Positions 41,424 to 48,835 of a stretch of 64,000 nucleotides of DNA are shown here, one piece after another. The translations under genes were made by a program, and so were the position numbers. Source of the DNA: Aequorivita sublithincola DSM 14238. GTDB lineage: Bacteria; Bacteroidota; Bacteroidia; Flavobacteriales; Flavobacteriaceae. The stretch covers positions 1,639,001 through 1,703,000 of the forward strand of contig NC_018013.1 in the NCBI RefSeq assembly GCF_000265385.1, read 5' to 3'. The number at the start of each line of letters is the position of its first letter. Position 1 is the stretch's first letter. The notes below the pieces were generated by a model. It had not been told where the DNA came from. It saw only the letters and a program-made list of their open reading frames with translations, and made no database searches.

Positions 41424-42464
41424 TTCGTTGAAATCTACAGGTTTTTGCGATAAGCTTTTCAACCCTTTGTAAACTACAATTTTTTCTAGTTTTTTTAATT
41501 TGAATTTGTCCTGCTTGCAGGAAGGAACAATTCCAAGATTTTTTAGGCGTTTTGCTAGATATTCTTGTTCGTATTGTCCGGGTGTTGGGATGAAAAACGC
41601 TTGCTTTTCTAGCATTGTCAAGTCCATAATCGTGGTGTAGCCAGAACGAGAAATAACAACTTTACTTTTGTTTATGGTGTCTTCAAGTTCATCGCTCAAC
41701 AAGAAGTTTATCGTTTTTATGTTTTCAAAATTTTGCCATTTTTGTTCTCCTTCAACAATTCCGCGAACTATTAAAACTTTCTTTTCACTCTTTTTTAACG
41801 TGGCTTTCAACTTCTCTTCAAAAATTGTTCGTTGCGGTTCTGGACCAGAAATTAATGCCAAAATATCTATGGTTTTTGGAATCTCCTTTTTTTTCATTCG
41901 GCTTAAAACTCCGATGTATTTTACAGGAAAGGGTTCGTGATTTAAATGTCCAAGTTTTCCACTTAAATTCATCACCACGTCATCCGTATCTGGCACCCAA
42001 CAAACATCAAATTTTTTAATGATTTTCTGATGAATTTTACTGCTGAAATAAGAAGTACTTCCAGAAAGAACATGCAATTGATGTGTAATAAAAACGCAAG
42101 GTATTTTTGAATTTCGAATCCCAAAACGGTTATCGCTAATAATTCCGTCTATTTTTTCTGCTGCAAAAAGTTGTTTTACAATGCATTTTTCGGCGGAAAT
42201 CGTTTGTTGAATTCTTGGTAATTTCAGCAACATTTTCCATTTAAAATATTTTCCGTCTTTAGGATATGTAATGTTGTAGGAAGGCAATTCTAAGGATTCC
42301 AATTCTGGAAATTCCTTTTGAAGAAGTAAAAGTGCGGGTCCGTCTGAAGCTAATAAAACATCATAGTTATGCTCCAACAATGCTTTAATTATTGGAATAC
42401 AACGCGTGGCGTGACCCAAACCCCAATGCAGAGGAGCGACTAAGATCGTTTTCTTTTTCAGCAT
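41397..42464 (-). CDS. GT28/MurG-like glycosyltransferase
   Basis: The 355-residue protein has the GT-B fold expected of UDP-sugar glycosyltransferases. The N-terminal domain has ILVAPLHWGLGHATRCIPII with the GxGH-like loop. The C-terminal domain has ISRSGYTTIMDLTMLEKQAFFIPTPGQYEQEYLAKRL, which I quote in parts: SRSGYTTIMDL, FIPTPGQYEQE. It resembles the family of undecaprenyl- or N-acetylglucosamine-transferases whose substrate is not determined. TACCTTTG on the minus strand (42470-42477) is so close to the ATG that the mRNA may be nearly leaderless. Confidence 0.82.
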   Translation of the reverse strand: MLKKKTILVAPLHWGLGHATRCIPIIKALLEHNYDVLLASDGPALLLLQKEFPELESLELPSYNITYPKDGKYFKWKMLLKLPRIQQTISAEKCIVKQLFAAEKIDGIISDNRFGIRNSKIPCVFITHQLHVLSGSTSYFSSKIHQKIIKKFDVCWVPDTDDVVMNLSGKLGHLNHEPFPVKYIGVLSRMKKKEIPKTIDILALISGPEPQRTIFEEKLKATLKKSEKKVLIVRGIVEGEQKWQNFENIKTINFLLSDELEDTINKSKVVISRSGYTTIMDLTMLEKQAFFIPTPGQYEQEYLAKRLKNLGIVPSCKQDKFKLKKLEKIVVYKGLKSLSQKPVDFNELFSIFEGE

Positions 42465-42550
42465 AAAAACAAAGGTAGCAATAATTGTGGCGGTGGGATA
42501 TTTCCTTAATTTTACAAATTGAAATCGAAAATTGGAAAGTGATTTTATTT

Positions 42551-42590
42551 TTCAACCTCGAACTTTGAATATTGAACCTTAAACCTTGAA
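42551..42590. repeat. Degenerate ttgaacc microrepeat upstream of trmB
   Basis: A tandem of imperfect 10-11-bp units (cctcgaactt, tgaatattg, aaccttaaac, cttgaatta) precedes the gene. A similar track precedes tyrS at about 35740-35790. Confidence 0.5.
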
Positions 42591-42598
42591 TTAATATT

Positions 42599-43273
42599 GT
42601 GGGAAGCAAAAACAAACTAAGACGCTTTAGAGAAAATGACACATTTACAAACGTAGTGCAACCTTCGCGTGAGGAAGTACAGAACGACGCATTAAAACTT
42701 AAGGGAAATTGGAAAAAAGAATTCTTCAAAAATGATAATCCCTTAGTTTTGGAATTGGGATGTGGCAAAGGCGAATATTCTGTAAATCTTGCAAAAGCAT
42801 ATCCTGAAAAGAATTTTTTAGGAATAGACATTAAAGGTGCACGTTTATGGCGTGGCGCAAAAATTGGGTTAGAAGAAGAGCTGCAAAACGTAGGTTTTCT
42901 GCGAACTCAAATAGAACTCGTGGACCAACTTTTCGACGAAAACGAAGTAGATGAAATTTGGATTACCTTTCCCGATCCACAAATAAAGTTCAAACGTACT
43001 AAACATCGTTTAACCAACGAAGATTTTCTTCAGAAGTACAAAAAAATTCTAAAACCTGATGGCGTAGTTCATCTTAAAACTGATAGTGAATTTATGCACG
43101 GCTACACCCTTGGTTTGCTTCACGGTCGGGATGAAATTATTGAATATGCTCACCACGATGTTTACGGTAGCCAAGGTGCGCCTGAAGCCGTAACAAATAT
43201 TCAAACTTTTTATGAAAACCAATATCTTGAAATAGGAAAAAAAATAACCTATATTCGGTTTAAATTCCGTTAA
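42599..43273 (+). CDS. trmB: tRNA (guanine(46)-N7)-methyltransferase
   Basis: The 224-residue enzyme makes m7G46 in tRNA using S-adenosylmethionine. The AdoMet motif is LELGCGKGEYSVNLA, followed by NFLGIDIKGARLWRGA, EIWITFPDPQIKFKRTKHRL (catalytic region around PDPQ) and HLKTDSEFMHGY. It starts with GTG at 42599, the only codon that gives the conserved MGSKNKLRRF start of this lineage. Two short genes follow on the same strand. Confidence 0.93.
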   Translation: MGSKNKLRRFRENDTFTNVVQPSREEVQNDALKLKGNWKKEFFKNDNPLVLELGCGKGEYSVNLAKAYPEKNFLGIDIKGARLWRGAKIGLEEELQNVGFLRTQIELVDQLFDENEVDEIWITFPDPQIKFKRTKHRLTNEDFLQKYKKILKPDGVVHLKTDSEFMHGYTLGLLHGRDEIIEYAHHDVYGSQGAPEAVTNIQTFYENQYLEIGKKITYIRFKFR

Positions 43274-43311
43274 CTAGATATTTAGTATATTCACAAAAAC
43301 AACCATCCTAA

Positions 43312-43938
43312 ATGACATTTTTATACAATTTTCTTATAGGTTTGTTTGGGTCATTTATTGGAGTGCTTCCTCCAGGGCTAATAAATATGTACGCCGCCAA
43401 AATAAGTATGAAGGAAGGCCGAAAAAGAGCTTTCCTTTTTTCGGTTGGTGTTTGTATTACCGTGATGCTTCAAACATATGTTGCGCTTCTTTTGGCAGGA
43501 TATATAGGAAAGCACCCTGAAGTAGTTAGCCTGCTTCAAAAAGTGGCTTTGGGCATCTTTATAAGTCTTACTATTTACTTCATTTTTATTGCAAAAGACA
43601 CACGTAGAGAAATGCGTGATCATAATGAAAATTCAAAGAGAAATCGTTTCTTTATGGGAATGTTTATTGCAGTTTTAAACCTGCTCCCAATTCCGTATTG
43701 GATTTATGTCAGCATTACTTTTTCGACTTTTGAAATGTTTTCTTTTTCGCAATTAGAACTTTTGGTAGCTGTTATTGCTTCTGGAATTGGCACTTTTGCG
43801 ACCTTGGCTTTGTACGTTCAGTTTTTTAGACCAAAGGAGCATTCACGAAAATTGAGTCTAAATATGAATTATGTGATTGGCATAATTACCGCTATTATTT
43901 CTGTAATCACATTTTTAAAAATCATAAAAGAAATTTAA
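43312..43938 (+). CDS. LysE-family export protein
   Basis: The 208-residue protein has six hydrophobic segments and the LysE-family start GSFIGVLPPGLINMYAAKISMKEG (quoted as GSFIGVLPPGLIN). Conserved RKRAFLFSVGVCITVM and the long central polar region HNENSKRNRFF are typical. It exports amino acids or similar compounds. It is only 2 bp from the downstream alkyltransferase-like gene and probably part of an operon with trmB. Confidence 0.85.
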   Translation: MTFLYNFLIGLFGSFIGVLPPGLINMYAAKISMKEGRKRAFLFSVGVCITVMLQTYVALLLAGYIGKHPEVVSLLQKVALGIFISLTIYFIFIAKDTRREMRDHNENSKRNRFFMGMFIAVLNLLPIPYWIYVSITFSTFEMFSFSQLELLVAVIASGIGTFATLALYVQFFRPKEHSRKLSLNMNYVIGIITAIISVITFLKIIKEI

Positions 43939-43940
43939 AA

Positions 43941-44264
43941 ATGGCCGAAAAGGGTTTTTTTGAAAGAGTTTACGAAACCGCAAAACTTATACCCTACGGA
44001 AGGGTAACTTCCTATGGTGCAATTGCCAATTATTTAGGAGCAACAGGAAGTGCTAGAATGGTCGGTTGGGCATTAAACGGAAGCAATAAAGCAGATGTTC
44101 CCGCACAGCGAGTTGTAAACCGAAATGGATTGCTAACTGGAAAGCACCATTTTCAAGGCACAAACTTGATGCAGCAACTTTTGGAAAGTGAAGGTATTGA
44201 AGTGGTTGATAACAAAATTCAAAATTTTGAAAAGCATTTTTGGGATCCTATGAAGGAATTGTAA
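43941..44264 (+). CDS. Alkyltransferase-like protein (Ada/MGMT fold, no active Cys)
   Basis: The 107-residue protein is a short MGMT-like domain. The helix-turn-helix and Asn-hinge region shows YGRVTSYGAIANYLGATGSARM and GWALNGSNKADVPAQRVVNRNG. The usual PCHR is PAQR here (about residues 52-55 of the domain), so the alkyl-accepting Cys is absent. Such alkyltransferase-like proteins bind O6-alkylguanine and pass it to nucleotide excision repair without repairing it themselves. It follows the LysE gene by 2 bp. Confidence 0.88.
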   Translation: MAEKGFFERVYETAKLIPYGRVTSYGAIANYLGATGSARMVGWALNGSNKADVPAQRVVNRNGLLTGKHHFQGTNLMQQLLESEGIEVVDNKIQNFEKHFWDPMKEL

Positions 44265-44275
44265 TTTGTAGTTTT

Positions 44276-45640
44276 TTATTTTCCAAACTTTATATCAAAT
44301 GAATCTCCTTTCCAATAATTTGCAGTTTTTTGATTGATTTTTATTTTTTTCAGAATATTTTTTTCAACTAGACTCTCCAAATCTGTTCGTGCGGTTTGAT
44401 TGGTCACTGAAAAGACGTTTTCTATTTCTTTTACTGTAAAATTTCTAGTGCTGTTTTCATTTACCCAAAAAAGTATTTGTGCCTGTCGTTCATTGATGCT
44501 TGGCTCTTTGTAAAATTGAGCCAGATTCTGTACTTCTTTTTTCTTTTTGGCTACATATTCCTTTAAATCCTCAAATGCTTGGGTTAATACTTTTACTTGA
44601 TAATGAATAAAATAGGTTACATCCATATCATCAATTTCGGTATATAAATAGGCATTTTCGTATTGGGTTTTGCTTTTCATTATTACTCGTGAAATTGAGA
44701 GATATTCAGTTAACCAATAACCATTCTTTAAAAGATACCAATAAAACAAAGCTCTTGCAGTTCTTCCGTTTCCATCCACAAATGGGTGAATGTAACCTAT
44801 CAAAAAATGAAGGATACTTGCTTTTACAATTGGGTGAATAAAATTTTCTTTTGGATTGTTGTTGAAAAATTCGCAGAAAGATTTCATCAAGTCGTCCAAT
44901 TCTTTGAATGGTGGAGGTGTATGAACAATTTCTCCAGTTAAATCATTCATTACAAAAATTTCATCATTGTCCCTAAACACACCGACCTGCTTTTCGTATA
45001 ATGTTTTTTTGGTAACCAAGTGATGGATTTCAAACAATTTTTCTAAAGAAATTTCTTCCTCTTTGTGTTCGCTGATATACTGAATGGTTTCATAATTATT
45101 CAGAATCATCTGCTCGCTTTTGTTTTTTGGAGTCTTGTTTTTCCGAAGCATTTCTTTCGCTTTCACGCGAGTAGTGCTTGCTCCTTCAATTTTGGAAGAG
45201 AAGATGGATTCTTCCATTAAAGCGTTTGTCAAGTATTTTTGTTTGTCAAGTTCGTCTAACAGTTCTTTTTTTTGAATTCCTGCGCCGAAGTTGAAGTCTA
45301 AATAGTGAAGTTTTTGCTGTAAAAATTCATTTATGTTATAACGATATTCAATTTCAAAAATATCTTCCGCCAATAAATCACTAAATAGATAATCGTTTTT
45401 TGAGGTAACTTCTCGTCTCATTTTTGTTATAAACCATAAAAGCTCTTCATCTTTTATATCTGTTTTGAACAAATGAATTTTTTCATCCTTTAAATATTTT
45501 ATTTTATCCCAATACAAATAATCCTTTTCAATCTTTTTTGCGGTATCTGAAAAAAGCTGTATTCTGTCTGAAAGAATTATTTTGAAAAGTTCATTTTTTA
45601 TATTTGCAGATAACTTAATTACGGGTGCCTCTTCAATCAT
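44276..45640 (-). CDS. Fic-domain protein with N-terminal inhibitory helix and C-terminal winged helix
   Basis: The 454-residue protein holds the Fic AMPylation motif HPFVDGNGRTAR (residues 285-296), complete with His285 and the second Arg. The inhibitory motif S/TxxxE(G/N) is at SSKIEG (148-153), so it belongs to the class II, intramolecularly inhibited group. The last 70 residues carry a winged-helix-like NERQAQILFWVNENS and FSVTNQTARTDLESLVEKN. This domain order is that of SoFic-type proteins. The target is unknown. A repeat-rich region upstream may be its own operator. Confidence 0.9.
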   Translation of the reverse strand: MIEEAPVIKLSANIKNELFKIILSDRIQLFSDTAKKIEKDYLYWDKIKYLKDEKIHLFKTDIKDEELLWFITKMRREVTSKNDYLFSDLLAEDIFEIEYRYNINEFLQQKLHYLDFNFGAGIQKKELLDELDKQKYLTNALMEESIFSSKIEGASTTRVKAKEMLRKNKTPKNKSEQMILNNYETIQYISEHKEEEISLEKLFEIHHLVTKKTLYEKQVGVFRDNDEIFVMNDLTGEIVHTPPPFKELDDLMKSFCEFFNNNPKENFIHPIVKASILHFLIGYIHPFVDGNGRTARALFYWYLLKNGYWLTEYLSISRVIMKSKTQYENAYLYTEIDDMDVTYFIHYQVKVLTQAFEDLKEYVAKKKKEVQNLAQFYKEPSINERQAQILFWVNENSTRNFTVKEIENVFSVTNQTARTDLESLVEKNILKKIKINQKTANYWKGDSFDIKFGK

Positions 45641-45740
45641 TATTTCCTAATTTTGAAAAAATTTACAATTATTTACAAATATACGTCATTTTCTATTATT
45701 TCCTAATTTTCCCAAAATTTGTAAATAATAGGAAATAATT
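45639..45740. promoter_or_regulatory. Operator-like repeats at the Fic gene start
   Basis: attatttcctaatttt occurs at 45639-45654 and again at 45695-45710, and taggaaataa (45729-45738) is its inverted half. A perfect 12-bp inverted repeat, ttatttacaaat (45669-45680) with atttgtaaataa (45717-45728), is interleaved. The first copy covers the start codon of the Fic gene. The arrangement fits autoregulation by the protein's C-terminal winged helix, but this is inference. Confidence 0.5.
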
Positions 45741-45790
45741 TCAATCAAACTTACTACCAACTGCCACTGAATACTGCCAACTTATTTTAG

Positions 45791-45798
45791 TATATTTG
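45791..45798 (+). promoter_or_regulatory. Promoter -7 box of the mrp transcript
   Basis: TATATTTG is 35 bp upstream of the mrp ATG and in an AT-rich context; a TTG box at the right distance is not clear. Confidence 0.45.
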
Positions 45799-45833
45799 CA
45801 CTTTAGAATGAATCTAAATATCACAAATATACA

Positions 45834-46973
45834 ATGAGCATTTCAAAACAAGATATCCTAAAGGCCTTAGAAACTATTACGGTTGCTGGCGAAGGGAAAA
45901 ATATGGTAGCGAGTGGTGCTGTGCAGAATGTAATGACTTTTGCAGATGAAATAATCGTGGATATTAAACTTTTCACGCCAGCACTTCACATAAAAAAACG
46001 CGCTGAGGCAGATATTATTAAAACCATTCACGAAAAAGTGGATGCCAATGCCAAAGTACAAGTAAATATAAAAATAGAAGCGCCTGTAAAACCTCAAAAC
46101 CCAAACTTAATTAAAGGAAAACCAATTCCTGGAATTCAGAATATAGTTGCTGTAGCTTCTGGAAAAGGAGGCGTTGGAAAATCAACGGTAACTGCAAACT
46201 TGGCAGTTACACTTTCCAAAATGGGTTTCAAAGTTGGTATTCTGGACGCGGATATTTACGGTCCTTCAATCCCGATTATGTTTGACGTTGCTATGGAAAA
46301 ACCGCTTTCGGTGAACATTGGCGGTAAAAGCAAAATGAAACCTGTAGAAAACTACGGAATAAAAATACTTTCCATTGGCTTTTTCACGCAGCCAGATCAA
46401 GCCGTTATTTGGCGTGGACCAATGGCTGCAAAAGCTTTAAATCAATTAATTTTTGATGCAGATTGGGGCGAATTGGACTTTATGTTAATAGACCTTCCAC
46501 CTGGAACTGGTGATATTCATCTAAGCATCATGCAATCGTTGCCAATTACTGGCGCGGTAGTGGTAAGTACGCCTCAAAATGTTGCTTTGGCAGATGCTCG
46601 TAAAGGTGTTGCAATGTTTAGACAAGAAAATATAGATGTTCCCGTTTTGGGAATTATTGAAAATATGGCCTATTTCACTCCGGCAGAACTTCCTGAAAAT
46701 AAATACTATATCTTTGGAAAAGAAGGTGCAAAACATTTAGCTGAAGATTTGGATGTGCCATTTTTAGGAGAAGTTCCACTTGTGCAAAGCATTAGGGAAG
46801 CAGGAGATGCAGGAAGACCAGCAGCATTACAAACAGCAACCCAAACTGAGGAAGCTTTTGAAGCAATTACCAGAAATGTAGTAGAAGAAACCGTTCGCAG
46901 AAACGAAAATCTTCCGCCTACAGAAGCAATAAAAATTACAACAATGGCAGGTTGCAGCGCCGTAAAAAAATAA
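45834..46973 (+). CDS. apbC: Mrp/NBP35 (ApbC) iron-sulfur cluster carrier
   Basis: The 379-residue protein has an N-terminal DUF59/MIP18 domain (residues 1-85) and a deviant Walker A SGKGGVGKST (109-118) with the Mrp-type second region GILDADIYGPSIPIM. LMLIDLPPGTGDIHLS is the Walker B segment and VVVSTPQNVALADARKG the switch. No CxxC pair is obvious in the C-terminal part, apart from the terminal GCS, so cluster ligands differ from ApbC of Salmonella. It carries [4Fe-4S] clusters to target proteins. nifU is one base downstream. Confidence 0.9.
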   Translation: MSISKQDILKALETITVAGEGKNMVASGAVQNVMTFADEIIVDIKLFTPALHIKKRAEADIIKTIHEKVDANAKVQVNIKIEAPVKPQNPNLIKGKPIPGIQNIVAVASGKGGVGKSTVTANLAVTLSKMGFKVGILDADIYGPSIPIMFDVAMEKPLSVNIGGKSKMKPVENYGIKILSIGFFTQPDQAVIWRGPMAAKALNQLIFDADWGELDFMLIDLPPGTGDIHLSIMQSLPITGAVVVSTPQNVALADARKGVAMFRQENIDVPVLGIIENMAYFTPAELPENKYYIFGKEGAKHLAEDLDVPFLGEVPLVQSIREAGDAGRPAALQTATQTEEAFEAITRNVVEETVRRNENLPPTEAIKITTMAGCSAVKK

Positions 46974-46974
46974 T

Positions 46975-47214
46975 ATGACAACGGAAGAACTTACAACGAA
47001 AATAGAGGAAGCATTGGATGAAATTCGTCCCTTTTTGCAGAATGACGGAGGAGATATTTCACTTGTTTCCATTGAAGATGGAAAAGTAGTGAACGTTCAG
47101 TTGCAAGGTGCTTGTGTGGGCTGTTCCGTAAACCAAATGACCCTTAAAAGCGGAGTGGAAATGACTATTAAAAAGTACGCTCCACAAATTGAAAAAGTTG
47201 TTAGCGTTTCATAG
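46975..47214 (+). CDS. nifU: NifU-like C-terminal domain protein
   Basis: The 79-residue protein is the NifU C-terminal domain alone. GACVGCSVNQMTLKSGVE carries the CxxC cluster ligands (Cys47 and Cys50). It acts as an [Fe-S] scaffold or carrier in the cytoplasm. Its start lies 1 bp after the mrp stop, so the two are translated together, a common Bacteroidota pair. Downstream is a flavoprotein and a ferredoxin. Confidence 0.92.
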   Translation: MTTEELTTKIEEALDEIRPFLQNDGGDISLVSIEDGKVVNVQLQGACVGCSVNQMTLKSGVEMTIKKYAPQIEKVVSVS

Positions 47215-47285
47215 TAATGACAATCGTTGTTCATTTTTAAGAAAAACACAACTAATTTTGAATTAAAATTAAGAGAGCTTCTTTC

Positions 47286-48338
47286 ATGATAAAAACAGAT
47301 ATTCTCATAATAGGCGCGGGTCCCACAGGTCTTTTCGCCGTTTTTGAAGCAGGATTATTAAAATTAAAATGTCATTTAATTGACGCGCTTCCGCAACCTG
47401 GCGGACAGTGTTCTGAAATATATCCTAAAAAACCAATCTACGATATTCCCGGTTTCCCAGAAGTACTTGCTGGCGATTTGGTAACCAATTTGATGAAACA
47501 AATTGAACCTTTCCAGCCAGGTTTCACGCTTGGCGAACGCGCTGATACTATTGAAAAATTAGACGATGGATCATTTATCGTAACTACAGATAAAGGTACC
47601 AAACACCACGCCCCAATTGTTGCAATTGCAGGAGGCTTAGGTAGTTTTGAGCCTCGAAAACCACCTATAGACCGTCTTTCAGATTTTGAAGATAAAGGTG
47701 TGGAATATATTATTCGTGATCCAGAATTATACAGAGATAAAAACGTTGTTATTTCTGGAGGTGGCGATTCTGCTTTGGATTGGAGCATTTTCTTGACAGA
47801 TGTAGCTAAAAGTGTCACTTTAATTCATAGAAGAAATGAATTCCGCGGCGCTTTAGATAGTGTTGAAAAAGTACAAGAGCTAAAAAATCTTGGAAAGATT
47901 GAATTGATAACTCCTGCTGAAGTTGTTGGCTTAGTTGGGAATGATAAATTGGAAGAAGTGGTTATAAAACAAGGCGCTGAGGTATTTAACCGAGAATGTG
48001 ATCATTTTATTCCGCTGTTCGGATTGGCTCCAAAACTTGGTCCAATTGCAGATTGGGGACTTGAGATTGAAAAAAACGCAATCAAAGTTAATAATGCGTT
48101 GGACTATCAAACCAACATTCCAGGTATTTACGCAATTGGTGATGTTAACACCTATCCCGGAAAACTTAAATTGATTCTCTGCGGTTTTCACGAAGCTACC
48201 TTAATGTGCCAAAGTGCTTATCAACGTATTTTTCCAGACAAACGTTATGTTATGAAATATACAACCGTTGGCGGCGTGGAAGGTTTTGATGGCAGCAAGA
48301 AGGAAGCGCCAAAAGCTGTTGTGAAATCTATTGATTAG
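47286..48338 (+). CDS. Ferredoxin-NADP reductase-like flavoprotein (thioredoxin-reductase type)
   Basis: The 350-residue protein has the FAD site DILIIGAGPTGLFAVFEAG and the NADPH site NVVISGGGDSALDWSIFL. The segments QPGGQCSEIYPKKPIYDIPGFP and YAIGDVNTYPGKLKLILCGF are typical of YumC-type ferredoxin:NADP+ reductases. The CxxC redox pair of true thioredoxin reductases is missing. A 2Fe-2S ferredoxin follows and may be its partner. The protein is likely cytoplasmic. Confidence 0.87.
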   Translation: MIKTDILIIGAGPTGLFAVFEAGLLKLKCHLIDALPQPGGQCSEIYPKKPIYDIPGFPEVLAGDLVTNLMKQIEPFQPGFTLGERADTIEKLDDGSFIVTTDKGTKHHAPIVAIAGGLGSFEPRKPPIDRLSDFEDKGVEYIIRDPELYRDKNVVISGGGDSALDWSIFLTDVAKSVTLIHRRNEFRGALDSVEKVQELKNLGKIELITPAEVVGLVGNDKLEEVVIKQGAEVFNRECDHFIPLFGLAPKLGPIADWGLEIEKNAIKVNNALDYQTNIPGIYAIGDVNTYPGKLKLILCGFHEATLMCQSAYQRIFPDKRYVMKYTTVGGVEGFDGSKKEAPKAVVKSID

Positions 48339-48347
48339 CATTCTGAT

Positions 48348-48380
48348 AGATCTAACAGGTTTTTAAAACCTGTTAGATCT
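48348..48380. repeat. 16-bp perfect inverted repeat
   Basis: agatctaacaggtttt (48348-48363) is followed after one base by its perfect complement aaaacctgttagatct (48365-48380). The hairpin lies 10 bp after the flavoprotein stop and 37 bp before the ferredoxin start. Lack of a T-run on either side argues against a simple terminator; such palindromes recur in Flavobacteriia. Confidence 0.75.
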
Positions 48381-48416
48381 TCTAAACTTTTAAACTTATC
48401 GACTCGTCGACTTTTT

Positions 48417-48746
48417 ATGAAAGACATCAAAATAACAATCACAGACCGCCAAGGCGTAAAACATCAAGTTGATGCGCCTACAGATATGAATATGAATGTG
48501 ATGGAACTCGTCCGTTCTTATGAATTGGCTCCAGAAGGAACCATCGGTATCTGCGGCGGAATGGCTATGTGTGCTTCTTGTCAATGCTACATTTTGAGCG
48601 ACCACGAACTTCCCGAAATGAGTTACGATGAAGATTTAATGCTCGCTGAAGCTTTTAATGTGAAAGATAACAGCCGTCTTAGTTGCCAGATTTTTATAAA
48701 AGAAGAACTTCACGGTCTTGAAGTAGAACTAGCTCCCGAAGTTTAA
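48417..48746 (+). CDS. Adrenodoxin-type 2Fe-2S ferredoxin
   Basis: The 109-residue protein has the cluster motif with Cys46, Cys52, Cys55 and Cys90 (ICGGMAMCASCQCYI, SRLSCQ), spaced CX5CX2C-X34-C as in adrenodoxin-type ferredoxins. It transfers electrons, probably from the upstream reductase to cluster assembly or a P450-like partner. The N-terminal strand DIKITITDRQGVKHQV matches the fold. Confidence 0.9.
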   Translation: MKDIKITITDRQGVKHQVDAPTDMNMNVMELVRSYELAPEGTIGICGGMAMCASCQCYILSDHELPEMSYDEDLMLAEAFNVKDNSRLSCQIFIKEELHGLEVELAPEV

Positions 48747-48787
48747 ACTTTTTCTTGAAAATTTCTTCAAAAAAACTTTTAATTTTA

Positions 48788-48818
48788 TTTGTATTAAGTC
48801 TAAATAAGATTAGTTTTG
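48788..48818 (+). promoter_or_regulatory. Promoter of the porin-imelysin group
   Basis: TTTG (48788-48791), 19 bp, TAGTTTTG (48811-48818) matches the Bacteroidota consensus. The leader to the porin ATG at 48836 is about 11-17 bases. Confidence 0.65.
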
Positions 48819-48835
48819 CATTCTAAATTTACCTA

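Noticed and set aside
47438..47818. Minus-strand ORF of 126 codons
   Set aside because: Antisense shadow of the ferredoxin reductase-like gene, which has clear FAD and NADPH motifs.
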